Program-made: the position numbers and the translations under genes
Shown here: positions 43,838 through 57,057 of the stretch, one piece after another
Layout: each line of letters starts with the position of its first letter
Position numbering within the stretch: the stretch's first letter is position 1
The notes under the pieces: model-generated
The model's database searches: none
What the model was told of the DNA's origin: nothing
The model's input: the letters and a program-made list of their open reading frames with translations, nothing else
DNA from: Brachypterus glaber
Lineage: Eukaryota; Arthropoda; Insecta; Coleoptera; Kateretidae
Assembly (NCBI GenBank): GCA_958510825.1
Contig: OY294048.1
Span: forward strand, 29,043,026 to 29,107,025
Reading direction: 5' to 3'
DNA length: 64,000 bases

Positions 43838-44289
43838 CACTGCTCTAAAAAAAAATATTTTTTTTATTTTACCTTTTAGTTGCTATATGGCTATATTTGA
43901 TGCGCTGATTTTGGAACCTATTTCCGTTTTTTTTTTGATCAGCTCGTTTTTTGAGATATAGCGCACACTGTTTTTTTTTTGCCTATAGTTGTAGTAAAAA
44001 AAATAATTAAGAAATAATTAAATTTTCATAAACATACAGAATTTAGAAGCCTATTTTTTTTTGGCTTGGAGCCATATTAAGAGAAAACCAACTCACTGCA
44101 AAAAAAATAAATAGACCTTTATTATTTATTTTTACTACAACTATAGGCAAAAAAGCCACTATACGCTATATCTCAAAAAAAAAAAAACGAGCTGATCGAG
44201 TAAAACGAAGAAGGTTCCTAAAACAGCCCATTAAATAGGTCTAGAATCCACTAAGATGGTGTTGGCAAATTTTTGAGTGTAGAGCAGTG
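43838..44289. mobile_element. Fold-back with CACTGCTCTA ends
   Basis: Left CACTGCTCTAAAAAAAAATA, right inverted CACTGCTCTACACTCAAAAA. TAA lies next to both ends. Well-preserved arm blocks are GATCAGCTCGTTTTTT, GAGATATAGCG and GCCTATAGTTGTAGTAAAAA with their inverses at 44125-44200. No coding capacity. Confidence 0.82.
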
Positions 44290-45179
44290 TAATTATAATT
44301 ATAATGGAAGCCTATGCTATTTTTGTGGTACCCAAAAATCACCTGAAAGTTTCTTTCAATTAGTGCCTAAGACTTAAAAAATGTGCTGCGAGTCAAGATA
44401 TACCCGCGGGTGGTTCTAGAATTCTAAAATAAAAGTAGATCGATTTTATTATCGTCGGGCCAAGGCAAAACATCAAAAAATTACCCTTCGCTTTCCTTAT
44501 TTATAATTTATATTTTGTAATATAAATAATTTTTCTGTTAACCCTCTCGACCCTATCACACCGGCACCCGGAGTGTCACGTTAAATTTTTATATAAAAAT
44601 AACACAATTTTTATACAATACATCAATATAAAGACTTGGATTACTGTCGTCAATTAACCTAAGGAAATTGACATTTTATTTATATTTTCTAAATTGTCTC
44701 ACGTCTCCCCTAGCAAAGTGAGGTAATATTAGTAGGCCACTCTTTTTGGATTGGGGTGCGTTTATCCCGGGATCCCATTTAATTGATCTTACGAGTCAAA
44801 CGGCTAAAATAAACAGTAACAATGTTGAATTTTTTAAAGCCATAAACTTGCAATCATAACCTCAAAATTAAAATTTCTTCAATTATAATTTTTGATAATT
44901 ATCAAAAATTTTATACTTGCGTTCGTATTTTTCTTCTGATTTGGGTGGTATCGTATATAAAGTAGCCACTTTTGCTTCTTTTAGAATGTCCTTAGGGACA
45001 CAAACACTATTTTCATCTTTAAAGTCCAATTTTAATTTGAAAACGGCGCCATGCGATAAAATGAATCTTGATTTTAAACTGTCAAACTGTCAAAAAGCCG
45101 CCTACTGTTTCATCGGCCATAATCAAATAAAACATTGTGTGTACATAAAAAAAGCGTTATTAAAGATCGCATTTTCTTA
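44290..45179. other. Unassigned sequence
   Basis: A 94-residue frame at 44917-45201 has no recognised motif and runs into the next repeat. Nothing else is supported. Confidence 0.4.
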
Positions 45180-45325
45180 TGATTACAAATGTATTGGATA
45201 AAATTTTGTATGACACACGTGGTTGGGTGAATATTAACCCACTCGGCCTACGGCTGTCGTGGGTCAAACATTCTCTCGTGGACAATATCTTACTTTACCC
45301 ACTAGTACTATAAATAACTATTTAG
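45180..45325 (+). repeat. Repeat shared with 30540-30710, copy 2
   Basis: TATTGGATAAAATTTTGTATG, the hairpin ACCCACTCGGCCTACGGCTG with TCGTGGGT, and CTTTACCCACTAGTACTATA followed by AATAACTA. The middle hairpin has changed in sequence but not in position relative to copy 1. Confidence 0.6.
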
Positions 45326-45769
45326 TTTAACTTACACATTCCTTTATACACCCTACTCCTGTCGCAGTATCAAAAACTCCTAGAGACGCCTCCCCCATAC
45401 GCGAGATATACTTTAGGGACAAAAGATTTTCCCCGATTCTGTCTAATATTTAAAATTATCAGGTGAAAATGTATACTGCTCTTCTAAATTATTTTTTTAA
45501 GGTAGGTATGTCACGATCATTCTTATTACTAAGATACCATTTACTAAATTTATGTTTGTTGACGAATTGGAATTTCCAATTTGGAAATGCACGTCTTAAT
45601 CTCTATTAACTCGACAGTGGAAGGTCGCGATAGCAGATGGCACTAGAATCCAGCGCACAGTGTTTTAAAAGCCTTTTTTTTATGAACTTACAATTATTTT
45701 TAAATAGTTATTTGCGCTCCTAGTAATTAAATTTTTCTGTGTGAGGTCGTATTTTCTGGATCGAAGCGG

Positions 45770-46640
45770 AGCTGAGCAAAATATGACACAGCTATTTTTC
45801 TTAGTGGAATTAGAAATCTGTATATGGCAACTAAATATCTGTAATTTTACCTACATAGTTCTTTGTTACCTGAAATAAATAGGTGGATGCAAAATTCATA
45901 TACTACATACCCCGGTTCTCGCGTTATTATAGATTATAGAGATTTCATATTTTGGCTACCCTCCCAAACAGGGGGTGTGTTAGGGGGGGTAGCTAAAATA
46001 TGAAATCTCTACAGCCTTGAATAACGCGAGAACCGAGGTATGAAGTGTATGAATTTTGGTACATTTTGCGTTACGTAATACTTGAACGTTCCCATAGCTA
46101 TGTGCCAAAAATTTCAAATCGATAAAACCTTTATATAATTGCGCATGATACTAGGAGCCTTTATACATTTCTAACTCAAAATATTTAATTTTGGCACATA
46201 AAACCTTTAGAACTCACTCTTCAATTTATGATAAAAGGCAAAAGATAAGCCATATATTTGGTAATATTCAATTCTTATTAATCCCTCATGATTAAAAAAA
46301 AAATGTATCAGTTTTTTCATATAAGTTCTATAAAACTACAGAAAACTGAGGGTTTATAAACAAAATATTTAAGCAATTATTTTCACTTTAATCACTTCCT
46401 CTAGGAAGGACAATTTTTTTTTATTAAAGAATTAACAAAAATTCAGACTAACTAAAAATATCTAACCAACTAGCTCAATTTTGTTAGATTCCAACAAAAA
46501 AGTTCCTCAACCTAATTTTCTTCACGGAAAATAGTTTAGTTGCATCGATACATAGCAAAATATGACACTGCTATTTTTCTGGTTAGTGGAATTAGAAACC
46601 TGTATATAGAAAATATTTGGATGCAAAATTCATAATTCTG
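45770..46640 (+). repeat. Duplicated block flanking a GTATTACGTAACGC MITE
   Basis: AGCAAAATATGACACAGCTA, TTAGTGGAATTAGAAATCTG and GGATGCAAAATTCATA (about 45775-45900) recur at about 46553-46637. Between them, 45900-46094 is a MITE whose right end TTACGTAATACTTGAACGTTCCC matches 58494-58710 but whose left end lacks the corresponding ~30 bp. The first repeat joins the MITE at that broken end. Confidence 0.65.
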
Positions 46641-47769
46641 TTTGCGGTAATTATTAAAATAGTTATTTTTCTATTTTCCTGATTAAGTCAACTAGATTGT
46701 TTTTCAGTGTATACTTGGCTTAAGCAGCTCAAAGAGAGCCTTGGCGTCCCTTGTGGGTAATATGGTCTATTTTTCTGGAGTGGTTAAAATTAGAAATTTT
46801 CCTCTAAGGTACTGTTTTTTTCTTTTCGTTTTATAGAAATCCAGTTCATTATAACACTGTGCAGTGCTTTCATAAATTTGACGGCATCTTGCAAAAATTT
46901 CATATTGGATCACGAATAGCATCCTGGAAAATAATATAGTCACTGATTTATGAGCACTTACGCCCTGGTGTCTTTTTCTTTTCTCCCGAAAATATATTTA
47001 TTTCGTTGAGATATATGTCTTCTTACACATATTGACAATAGCACCTGAACCATAAGGCATCATGTAAATCTTATTATATATATTTATATATAAAGGTTAT
47101 ATAAAATTTATTAAACTTTTACATTTTTTATGAAGTAGGTACTTATTTGATTACACTAGTTACAATCGTTTTGGGCACCAGTTCTTTTTAACACTTTTTT
47201 ACTCGCTGAATTGGATGGAATCATAGCCAAAACTATTGTTTCTCATGTTTGCATAATAAGTGGTATAACCCAGGTTTCTCAATTTGAATTTAATGTCAAA
47301 AATTAAATATTCAATATGGAGAATTTAAAATGGCGACAAAATTTAAAAAATGTGTTTTCAATGTATTTGTAAAATAATTGCGATATTCAAACCCACCACA
47401 CTGATGGAACACTAGCGTAATTAATAACGTAATTAAGTTATAGTGTACAACAATAAAAAGTTGTATATGTGCCAAGTACTATATATTGCATAGAATACAA
47501 CAACAAAAAAGTAAATGCGTTCGGTATTTACAAACGAGTGCACTTGTTCGATTTACAACAACAAATATTTGTTGCATACAATATTGTACATATTTTATTT
47601 TAAATTCATATATTACATGCCTACTTTTGGTAAATTCGGCTGATTTTCGTCGTCGAATGAATTGAGGTTGAAGATGACACACTTAGATGGCAGCACAAAT
47701 TTCAGCAATGACCAAGGATGATAAATACAAGGTGGTCCAACGTGCAATGTGTAAAAAATAAGGCTAATC

Positions 47770-47848
47770 AGGCCTATTCACATGTACCATGGTATTGTAA
47801 TTTTTGTCAATATTGAATAGATTTCAATGGTACATGTGAATAGACCTG
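47770..47848. mobile_element. 79-bp hairpin element
   Basis: AGGCCTATTCACATGTACCA and TGGTACATGTGAATAGACCT are inverted arms around a ~35-bp A+T-rich loop. It may be a very short MITE or an internal-deletion derivative. Confidence 0.7.
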
Positions 47849-48680
47849 AATACATTGGTCAATTTTTTGTGGTAATGCCGGTTAACCTGTACGTATCTCT
47901 TGCTCTGAGTAGATAAAAAAAAGAAAGAAATACATATTCCCCTAACTTGGCTAGTACCCTCTGCTCCACAAAAAATCGGCTATTAGGTAACCTTGATGTG
48001 AAGAATTAAAAATACTTGACCGAACTGACAGACTGACATAGCCTAACTCAAAGTGTTTATTTTTTAGTATATAGGACAAAATACTTTTAAATAAAGTCCA
48101 AAAATTACTGTAAACTACTAAATAATAAAGAAAATATGTGAAACTAAAAGGTAGGCGATTTTTGCACGTAACAATCCTTCATAAAATACCGGCACTTAGT
48201 GACAACAACGTTGTGCAAAAATTAAACACTATGAAGTTGTTTAGTATATATGGTATGAATAAATTTCTTTTATGGTGTACGATACAACATTAATATCTAC
48301 AATTTTAATAGTGTATTTAATATAACGTTATAATGTTTTAGAATAATCGTAAAAAATGTATTATATAACTTAAGTTGTTACAACAACGTTTGGTTCTACT
48401 ATTTTTAGATTTTTCTGTCAGTGCAATACCACTTATTTAAAAGAAAAAATTGAAACTATTTAAATATTGTAACCATTTTCAATCCGCCATATTGAATTTT
48501 TAAACTTAGCAACCACAAAAAAAAAATTATTTTGGCTACGAATCCATCCAAATCAGGAAAATATCTCCTATATTGGTCTGTTTAAAAAATCATTGACGGA
48601 ATTTTAATTCAGCGATAAAAATACAAAACTGTTTAACAGAATTGGAGCGAGAGAAAACAGTTGAAGTTTGTAAACACAGT
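47849..48680. other. Unassigned sequence
   Basis: No gene recognised. Confidence 0.4.
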
Positions 48681-48861
48681 GTATACTGGAAATTCAATAA
48701 AACCTGCAGTGACTCAGTTGCGAATGTGTGGTAAAAGGCGAAGATAATACCAGATCGGGTGCGACTCGCGTAATTTAGTAAAAGCTTTGCAAAGGCGGAC
48801 CCCTTATACGAAAGCAGCAGAGGTATGAGTCACTGCAGGTTTTATTGAATTTCCAGTATAC
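48681..48861. mobile_element. 181-bp element with perfect 36-bp inverted ends
   Basis: The left arm (48681-48716) starts GTATACTGGAAATTCAATAA. The right arm (48826-48861) is its exact reverse complement over 36 bp. The 109-bp spacer is much GC-richer than the surroundings, holds GGGTGCGACTCGCG and GGCGGACCCC, and is not itself palindromic. TA lies near both tips and may be the target. Perfect arms suggest recent insertion or correction. No match to other sequences in the window was seen. Confidence 0.85.
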
Positions 48862-50639
48862 CTATTTTGAAAAATATTGAGATAACCAAAATAATATGAT
48901 AACTGAGATGAAATATAGGATAAAACCCCTAATTATTGGCACTTTAAGAAATTTTCCACATATATTTCATTATAACTTATTAAATATTTCATGTTATCAA
49001 GAATAAAATATTTTACACCATTTAGTAGTTATTCTATTTTATATATTATATAAAATTTAAACTGAGATCTTAATAATATTAAAGAATTTTTTAAATTAAT
49101 TACAAGAATATACAATTTCGTATTATTGGCACCTTTTTGCTAATGATTGGCATCCAAATTTTCCTATTATTGGCACCTAATTTTTGCTTTAAAGCAACGA
49201 AAAAAAATTACTGAGTACCTACTTTTTATTGAATAATAAACATTTTAGTATCAAAATAAAATATTTAAATTGGAATATTGCAGTTTTATACATATTAACT
49301 AAAGGCTGTAAACAAAAACTCAAATTTATTTTAGAACTACAAAATTCTAAATATATTTATATTAAAGTTAAAATATTAGTTACCTAATACTAATTTGTAT
49401 CTATAAAATAATACCTAGTTACCTAGGTACACTTATCTAAAAGAATTATTATGCTTATAGACTAATTTTGATGCGCCAGTTTTGCATACAATAAACCTGT
49501 GCCAATAATTGGAGTTTAATATAATTCGGACACCTATTATGGGTACCATGATAAAAAATTCTAAAGAAAATTTAAGTTAAGTCTTTATATTCATATTTAC
49601 TTAAGTAACCTCTGACAGAATTACATAGTTAGCGCTATAGCCTTATAAAAAAGCATTATAAATCTATTTTTATATGTGCATCATCTTATGTTCTACAAGA
49701 GTACAATATCTTCTTTATATATTATATAAACTTAAAAAGCCTAAAAGCTTTTACGTTTAACGTTACTTTTGTGATGGTAACTGTTAACAGCTAACATAGT
49801 GACTAGCCAGTTTTGATCGCTTATCATCAGTATCAAAGGATAACAAAACTAACTGTAACTATATTCGCTGGCATGTCATTAAATACTAAGTTCTGCACCC
49901 CTTTTAATGACTCTAGTATCCAATTATCTTCCTTCTAAGTTAATATTTTTACAATTAATACAATCAAATTCCAATTATCGCACTACGAAATTGTATTCAT
50001 TATTTGACAGTGTTCAATTTTTCCAAGTGTTTCCATAGAAATCAGAAAGGGTTAATTCCCTAATGGTGGGGGTTTGTATTTGTAGATAGAATAGAACATA
50101 AAAGTAGTTGTGTGTCTAGGAGTCATTTTAATAATAGTGGGTGAATTTTAAATTTAAATTCAAAAACCAAATTAAATCTTTCTTTATTTTATCATTATCA
50201 TCAAGTAATCAGTCCATCCCATCCTATTCTTTGTCAATTGTTTTATTTCCCTAAAGTTTCAACACACTACATATTTTATTATTTGTGAGCAGTATTCCTT
50301 TGTAGGCTTTTTATGACTCCCAGCTTTTAACCAGAATATATTTAAGTAAACTCTTAATTCTTAAATAAATAAAGAATTGACAGTCTTTAAAAAATATATC
50401 GTAAAAATTTTGATATACGACCTTTTGCTCTTTGAGTGAAGATATAATGTCTTAATATGTGACCTACCTATTGATCCCTTCCACTAACCCTTTTTTTAGT
50501 ATGTTATGTTAATTCTGTAGATAAATTACTATTAAATTGGGTAAATTCCAATCTATTGTATTTTTTAAGAATAAAGTAAAAAACTCCTGTACACTGGTAA
50601 AAATGGTGTTGTTGTTGTTGTTGTTTTTGTTGGGTTTTT
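48862..50639. other. Unassigned A+T-rich sequence with TTATTGGCACC words
   Basis: ATTATTGGCAC(C/T) appears at about 48938, 49123 and 49164, and a variant at about 49143. No unit length is constant. A (GTT)n run lies at 50603-50622. No gene recognised. Confidence 0.4.
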
Positions 50640-51180
50640 GTATATGTATAGAAGCTTTTTTTCACAGTTTTTAATGTAGAGTCACCCTGCAGTATCGAAA
50701 TTCTTATTTTTGCATTTTTTAGTTCCTATTTTTGATGCTCATAACGTGAAATTGCCTCTTTAATTGCAATTTTCTCGAAAACGGTTGGCTCTACGGAGTT
50801 ACATAAAGAGTAATTTTTTTATGTATTTTTAAAGTTTAATATTTTATTGAGAAAATGTCAAAAAACCTAAGGATAACAAAGTTTAGGGCAAAAAAGTGGC
50901 ATCGCCCCCCAATTTTGTATGTCCGTGGTTAAAATTAATAAATAAAAATTACATGAAATAACAGCCTTTACTAATGCTAAGGCATGCGCAAAAATTCGTT
51001 ACTGTGGTTTATAGGATTTCAGAAATATTAAATAAAAACTACTTTTTAGATGTACCCTTAGGAGGGTCGTAGCTCCCTTAGGGCTCATTTCTGGACCAAC
51101 CTAAATAGGAACTTTTTTTCATATGTTTTAAGGTAGAATCACCTCTTAAATTTCTCTTATCTTATTTCTGAATAACCCTG
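50640..51180 (-). mobile_element. Half fold-back ending CAGGGTTATTCAGAAATAAG
   Basis: Read on the minus strand from 51180 it starts CAGGGTTATTCAGAAATAAG and carries GGTCCAGAAATGAGCCCTAA with GGGAGCTACGACC, as at 57058 and 61384. Deeper in it shares GGCATGCGCAAAAATTCG with 37550-37600. The opposite end was not identified. TA follows at 51181-51182. Confidence 0.6.
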
Positions 51181-51182
51181 TA

Positions 51183-52232
51183 TGTTGTTATCCAATTATA
51201 ATTCTTGATGGTTTAAAAGTTACGACCCTTTAAAATTGTACTAAAAATAAGCTTTTAAGTTAATAACTCTGGTACCCTTTGAGATAAAGCGACAAGGTTT
51301 TGCATGTGAACTAACCTTAATAAGGCCCATCTTTGTATGTACTTACTTTAACCGGAGGCGTGTCCAAAGTCCAAAGCAAAACGGGGTGAGCTTATCATTT
51401 TTTTGCCCTTTTTTCTGTGTAACTTTTTTGTAATTTTATTATTGGCACATGATTCCTAAGGTCAGAATACATAAAAAAGGTACTCTTGTGCTAATACCGT
51501 AGGAGTAACCGTTTTCGAGAAAAAATAATTTGAAGGTGCAATTTCATATTTCCAGGACCTAAAATTAAATACTAAAATGTTGAAAACCAAAATTTCAATT
51601 ATGCTGGGCAAATGTACTACAAAAACTAAGAAAAAAAACCTCATGTTCGGGTACTTTTAAAAATCAAATCTAAGGAAGCTATGCATAGCTATGGTCTCCT
51701 AAAAATGCACCATTTTTATAGGGCCATGTAGCTTGAAAAACGATTACGAGACCTACATCTATAAAAACTTTTTTCTTAGGTTTTGATGTAGAATCACCCG
51801 GCAACAATGAAATTTTGGTTTTCAACATTTTAGTATATAATTTTTGGTTTGGACTTTTTCTTCTCGAAAACGGCTAATCCTACAGTATTAGCACAAGGGT
51901 AACTTTTTTATGTATTTTGACCTGAGGAATAATGTGCCAATAAAAAAATTACAAAAAAGTTACAGGGAAAAAAGTTCGGGGCAAAAAACTGATAAGCTTA
52001 CCCGTTTTGAAAGCCCCTGGTTAAAGTAAGTATCAAGATTAGTTCACACGTAAAATCTCATCGCCTTACCCAAAGGGTACCAGAGTTATTAATTAAAAAC
52101 CTTATTTTTAGTACAATTTTAAATAGTACATTTAAATTATCAATAATTGGATAACAACATATACAGTTATTTTGATTGGAAATGACCTCCTCTACCACCC
52201 CCTTTTGTTTGATCGTCAGGACACCCTGTATA
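51183..52232. mobile_element. ~1-kb fold-back, right end ACAGGGTGTCC
   Basis: TTGTTATCCAATTATAATTC, GGTACCCTTTGAGATAAAGC and GCTAATACCGTAGGAGTAACC on the left are inverted on the right (GGTTACTCC-type, CCAAAGGGTACCAG, AATAATTGGATAACAACA). The right arm continues to GATCGTCAGGACACCCTGT, while the left arm stops where it meets the end of the previous element. Its outer ~75 bp are therefore missing. Confidence 0.75.
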
Positions 52233-52710
52233 GTATTAGTATAATACTACTCTAGCGCTTGAGCGCTGCGAATAGTATAATAATAGCTCATCATGGTTTC
52301 CATATAGAACAAAAAGGTTTTGGTACATTGTCAAGTACGTCTTTACATCCTAACTACTCGCAAACAACTATGATTTGGGACATTTCATGCATACAATGCA
52401 TTCAAACTAGTTCGACCATACATAGGACATATTGATGGTTCACTGAATACTATCTATAAGTATATCGCGATGGAGTTAAATCGTGATATTATCGTGATTT
52501 TCTATTTTTCTGTGAAAAGGATCTCGATAAGGCTAGATTAATGTTGATTGAAAATAATGAAAAGGGGTGAATAGGTAGGTATTGTACTTTACACAGTTGG
52601 GGACAGATGTATAAATAGATCGTAAATATTTTAGGTATTTGAAGGCGTTTACTTGAATAAATATGATAGATGTTATTTACAGAATCATATGAATCATATA
52701 AGAAAAGTTA

Positions 52711-53633
52711 AAAAAAAACTTTTCTCGAAAAAAATGAACCGACTTCTATGTCTCTAAAAAGTAAAAAATAAAAAATACTTAAGTCGGTGCCAATTTCACC
52801 ATTCCCTAAATTAATAACTAACAATTATTTTTTCAATAATTTATTATTGTTTGCTGTGAAATTGGCACCGACTTAAGTATTTTTTATTTTTTACTTTTTA
52901 GAGACATAGAAGTCGGTTCATTTTTTTTGCGAAAATTTTTTGTTTTTTGCTTTTTAGAGACACAGAACTTGTAGATTTGTAACGTCATTTAAGCTTAATT
53001 ATAGTTGTCCTTCCATCTCGGCAAGCTGCTGACGTCACAACGCACTGTTAGGGCGTTGCAACGTCATTATCTTAAAGATAAATTTCTAAAAAATAAAAGT
53101 AATATTTTTATTACAGCGCCCAAGAGTCCAACCAACCTTATTTTAAACGAAATACTAAAGAAAATCTTCTTAAACTTTAAGCGTTCAGTAATAATCAAAT
53201 ACCGCCTTATGGTAAAATCACAAAATTTATCATTTTCTCTTGGTATTTTAATATTACAGGTCCAGCGAATCAAGTTTGGCGGCATTTAAAAGATTTACAG
53301 TGTGCCGTAGTATTTGAGTGACCCCTTAATCAAGTTATCCGGCTTATCCGAGTTATCCGATATTTCTCTAAAAATTTGGTTGGTAGTAGAACCAAATTAA
53401 ACCGTTTTTAAGTGAAATTGCGTTAAAATGGTTAGATTTATCTTAATTATCCGGCTTACCCGGCATTATCCGAGCGTCATATTAAAACGGGACTACCTCA
53501 TGAATGCCCTCTTTAAGTTGCAAAAAGTTTTATCAAATTCCGTTCATTCGTTCCAAAGTTATGCGGGAACAAACAAAAAAAACAAAGTCACAGTTCGAAT
53601 TGATAACCTCTTTTTTGGAAGTCGGTTAAAAAA
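52711..53633 (+). repeat. TTAACCGACTTCC-ended family, copy 1
   Basis: Opposite-strand partner of 60243-61161. The left part is a hairpin: ACTTAAGTCGGTGCCAATTT at about 52779 and its inverse near 52855-52880, inside a larger inverted CGACTTCTATGTCTCTAAAAA pair. Then follow GCTGCTGACGTCACAACG, CAAGAGTCCAACCAACCTTA, TTATCCGGCTTATCCGAGTT, GGTTGGTAGTAGAACCAAAT, and the end GGAAGTCGGTTAAA. Frames of 72-98 residues occur but are not conserved in copy 2, so I call no protein. Confidence 0.85.
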
Positions 53634-54225
53634 AGATGTTTTGTGGGTTTTTATTATTATACTTTACAATTACGGACTAGAGTATTATGCGATTGTTTTC
53701 AAATTTCGTCAAAAATTAGCGTAGATCAAAAATTTTAATATACACGTGTTTTTTTTATCCAATTCTAAAGAAATTTTATTTTTGTCCTCTATGTCCTTCT
53801 GTGTAATTCAAAAACGAAATGTCAAATCGATATGAAAATTTCAGGAAAATCCAAGTTTCATCAATCAAAGGAAGTCCAAACCTATTTATAAATAAAAGGG
53901 GCCCAAGTTCTTACAAAAAATATAAATAGAAGTCTGATAAACACATATTGATATCAATTAAAATAAAAATCACTCGTATACAAAAAAGTTTTAGGGGCCA
54001 CTTTTTATTAGAGTATAAAAAATAAAGTGGGCACTAGAACTAAAAAAAATAATAATTTTTTAAAGTGTATTAAGAGAAAACGCAATATATTATTCACTGT
54101 AAAGAGTATACTATGTAATTACAGATCTTAACCGCTAGTTTATTTTAATTATTGTTTAAGAGATGACAAATAACACACCCGGGTGTGATACCCTGATCTG
54201 ATATTTTAATTTTTTAAGCCTGTAC
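53634..54225. other. Unassigned sequence
   Basis: No gene recognised. Sequence is A+T-rich. Confidence 0.4.
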
Positions 54226-54376
54226 CCATATAGCACCGGTCGTCCAATGGACGTCCATTTTAAGTACATTGGTCCACTGACTAATAATGGATGTACTGTG
54301 TACGTCCATATATTTACATCCTTTGTACGACTATTAGTGGACGTTCATTCAGTGTCCATTTTAAAAAGTCCATAAT
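54226..54376. repeat. Cluster of TGGACGTCCA-type words
   Basis: CCAATGGACGTCCATTTTAA, GTACGTCCATATA, GTGGACGTTCATT and CAGTGTCCATTTTAAAAAG cluster within 150 bp, partly in inverted order, which suggests a small degenerate palindromic element. Confidence 0.45.
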
Positions 54377-56205
54377 TTCAGCTCTCCACGTTTATTCTGT
54401 GGGGGGAAGATAAGGGGGGATGTAACATTATTTTATTTTGAGCGGTCAGGTGAGTGAGGAAACACCACGAGTGTACGAAATACACTTTCCAACGAGTTAT
54501 TTACACTATTTTTTATACGATCCTAAAAAAAATATAGTTTCTTAATTTAATATTTCATAATTTTTATTACTTATTCAAAGAACTTTTGAGAAAAGCAAGA
54601 TAAACAGAGCAAAAAATAGTATACAAATGTATGTATGTCAAACAGGAAATATGATTTTCATTAACCTGTAGTTTTATTAGTTTTTAATTTAATGCAATAT
54701 ATTATTTTAGTACCTGTTTAATGGGTTGCCTAAAGCATCTTGTGTAAATGTGTAAATCAAGGCAAACTTGACAGTTTGCCAATTAAATTAGATTTCTGTG
54801 GAGAAAACATTAAAATAGTACTGTTTTACAGTTTTATAAGGAAAATGCCTTTGGTGCTTTTTATAAAAAGTAAGGAAACTAAATCAAAAATAAAACATCA
54901 CAAGTTATATCTTGGTCAAACTAGTAAGGTTATAACTATAGTTTCTATTTTTGGCATAAAAAACAGGAATATTTGGATTGAAAAACATAAAAGATATCAT
55001 GTGATGAAAGGTGAAAAATGGAATATAAAACGGCATGAGTAAAATTAGTAGAATCTACAACGTAAATATCTAAATAAAATTAGGCAAACCTACATACACA
55101 AATATCAAACTAGGGTGATATAAAAATATCAAAACTAGTGTGATATAAGGCGTTTTCTGAAGAACAAAAGAGTGCGCTAAATGTTATTTTCATAGGGGAT
55201 TGTAGGGATGTTAAGCCAAAATTCTCATAATTTCAAAAAAAAAAAAGATTTTGCGAACTGTAATTCTTAAGTACTACTTGGTTTTAATTTCCACAACATA
55301 ACAAAAAAGTAGTGCATCTTCATGTTACATAACAACAAGTTAAAATAACACTGATAAACACAGGTAACTATTACTTTGTCTATCAATTTAAATATGATCA
55401 TAATCATAATATAATATAATAATATAATGATTATAATCATAATAATATAAGTATCTGTCAGATGCTTAACCACTGATAAATCGGGCCTGAAATCAGTTTT
55501 TTTTTATTAAACAGTACCTACTTTTAAAAGCCTAGTAAAAATTATACATGTGGACTTCTTGCAATTACGCTTTAGCCAAAAATTTAACTAATGCTGGGAC
55601 CGATGTGCTTTATTTAATTCCATTCCATTTTTGAAAAAAAAAAATCCATTTTGATAGATTTTCCCCTATAGAGTGCATGTATACTAAAAAATTTATTATA
55701 AAATTGTCACCCAACTGCTAAGTATAAAGAAATAACTGATACATTTTTTATTTACTAATAACAAAACATTTTTCTAAGTGTGAGATATTTTTTTTGTCGT
55801 TGGGGGTTGAGAATTACTTTGTCACGTTGTTCCCAAAATTGAAATAAAATGACATTAATTGAAAAAATATTAACTTAGAGGAGGGACACTAATTGGAAAT
55901 GTATTACTGAAAAGGGTGGAAACGTGAAAGAATAATAAACAGCTGGAATAGTAATAAGTGAAACCTTATATGTTAAAAGGAAATTAATGTAGATACAAAT
56001 GTTTATCTAATAAGGAAATTTCAATAAAATAAAATGCCTGTTTGCTTGCATTCTTTGTATTTACTTTGGTTTTTAAATATTACACAAAAATAATATTTTT
56101 TTATTCAATGGAATTATTTTGGAGGAAAATAATTATAATTAATAAATGAGAAGAAAATTAAAAACAGGTAAAACATTTGTCTTTAAATTACTCTATATGT
56201 AAGTA
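54377..56205. other. Unassigned A+T-rich sequence
   Basis: No gene recognised. A 100-residue frame at 54740-55042 is lysine- and isoleucine-rich without a motif. An AT-only palindrome built on ATGATCATAATCATAATATA lies at about 55393-55446. Confidence 0.4.
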
Positions 56206-56207
56206 TA

Positions 56208-57053
56208 CAGCGTGATTCACCTAACACAAATCACATGATTTGTCGCGTTATTGCTAAAGCTATTCAAATAAATTTTATATCAGTGAATATAGACCCAACA
56301 AGCTACAAGTTTGCCTAAGTAAAAGTTTTGCACTAGCTTTTGTTTTTGAGCTGCAGTTATACTTATCCAAATTTTAAACATAACTTTAACTGAAAATGCA
56401 AAATTTAGAAAATTAATTTATTTTTCCTTATAGTTTTTTAAACCAACTTTATTATTTTTGCAACTTAAATCTATATTTGAAGAATAAGATATTTAATATT
56501 TTTAATATCCCCCGTATATCAGTAAAAAGTACCTAGTTACGTCAAGTACCTAAACTAGCCCCTAGATGGAAATACTGTATTTAATTATATTTTAATCTGA
56601 ATAAAGTAAGTTTTTTACTTTTTGTCACTCCTGATGGTCCTTTGACGATAGCCGCATATTAAAAATGTTTCCTTTTTAAATGTTAAGGTTTGGACTTTTT
56701 GAAAATCTAAGCGGAGATCAAAATAGATGAAATTTATAGGATTCTTGTTAAATAATCCTTAAAAAAATATGTAAATCCTATTAATACATTTAAAAATAAA
56801 ATAATTAAAAATAATTAAATATCTTTTAACCAACTAACGAAAAATGAGAAATATTTTACTAATATATTGTTTTATTTAAAATAACAATTAAAATGACTGC
56901 TAAATACTTTGTTTCTTGAAAAAAAAAAGCTAGTAGAAAACGTTTGTTTGAACACACTTGTAGCTTATTGGGTCTATTATTAACTGGTATAAATATTATT
57001 TTGATAAATTTAGTAATAACGTCACAGTGATTTCTGTTAGGTGAATCACCCTG
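56208..57053. mobile_element. Fold-back with CAG(C/G)GTGATTCACCTAACA ends
   Basis: Left CAGCGTGATTCACCTAACAC, right inverted CAGGGTGATTCACCTAACAG. TA flanks both ends (56206-56207 and 57054-57055). Arms share CGTTATT(A/G)CTAAA, AGACCCAA(C/T)AAGCTACAAGT and an A+T-rich interior. No coding capacity. Confidence 0.85.
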
Positions 57054-57057
57054 TATA

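Noticed and set aside
44917..45201. 94-residue plus-strand frame
   Set aside because: No recognised motif and its end lies in a dispersed repeat.
48717..48825. tRNA-like or SINE promoter boxes in the GC-rich spacer
   Set aside because: No acceptable B box (GGTTCGANTCC) or cloverleaf could be drawn.
53005..53724. 72-98-residue frames in the TTAACCGACTTCC family
   Set aside because: The other copy (60243-61161) does not keep these frames open.
54740..55042. 100-residue plus-strand frame
   Set aside because: Lysine/isoleucine-rich, no motif, no neighbouring exon signal.
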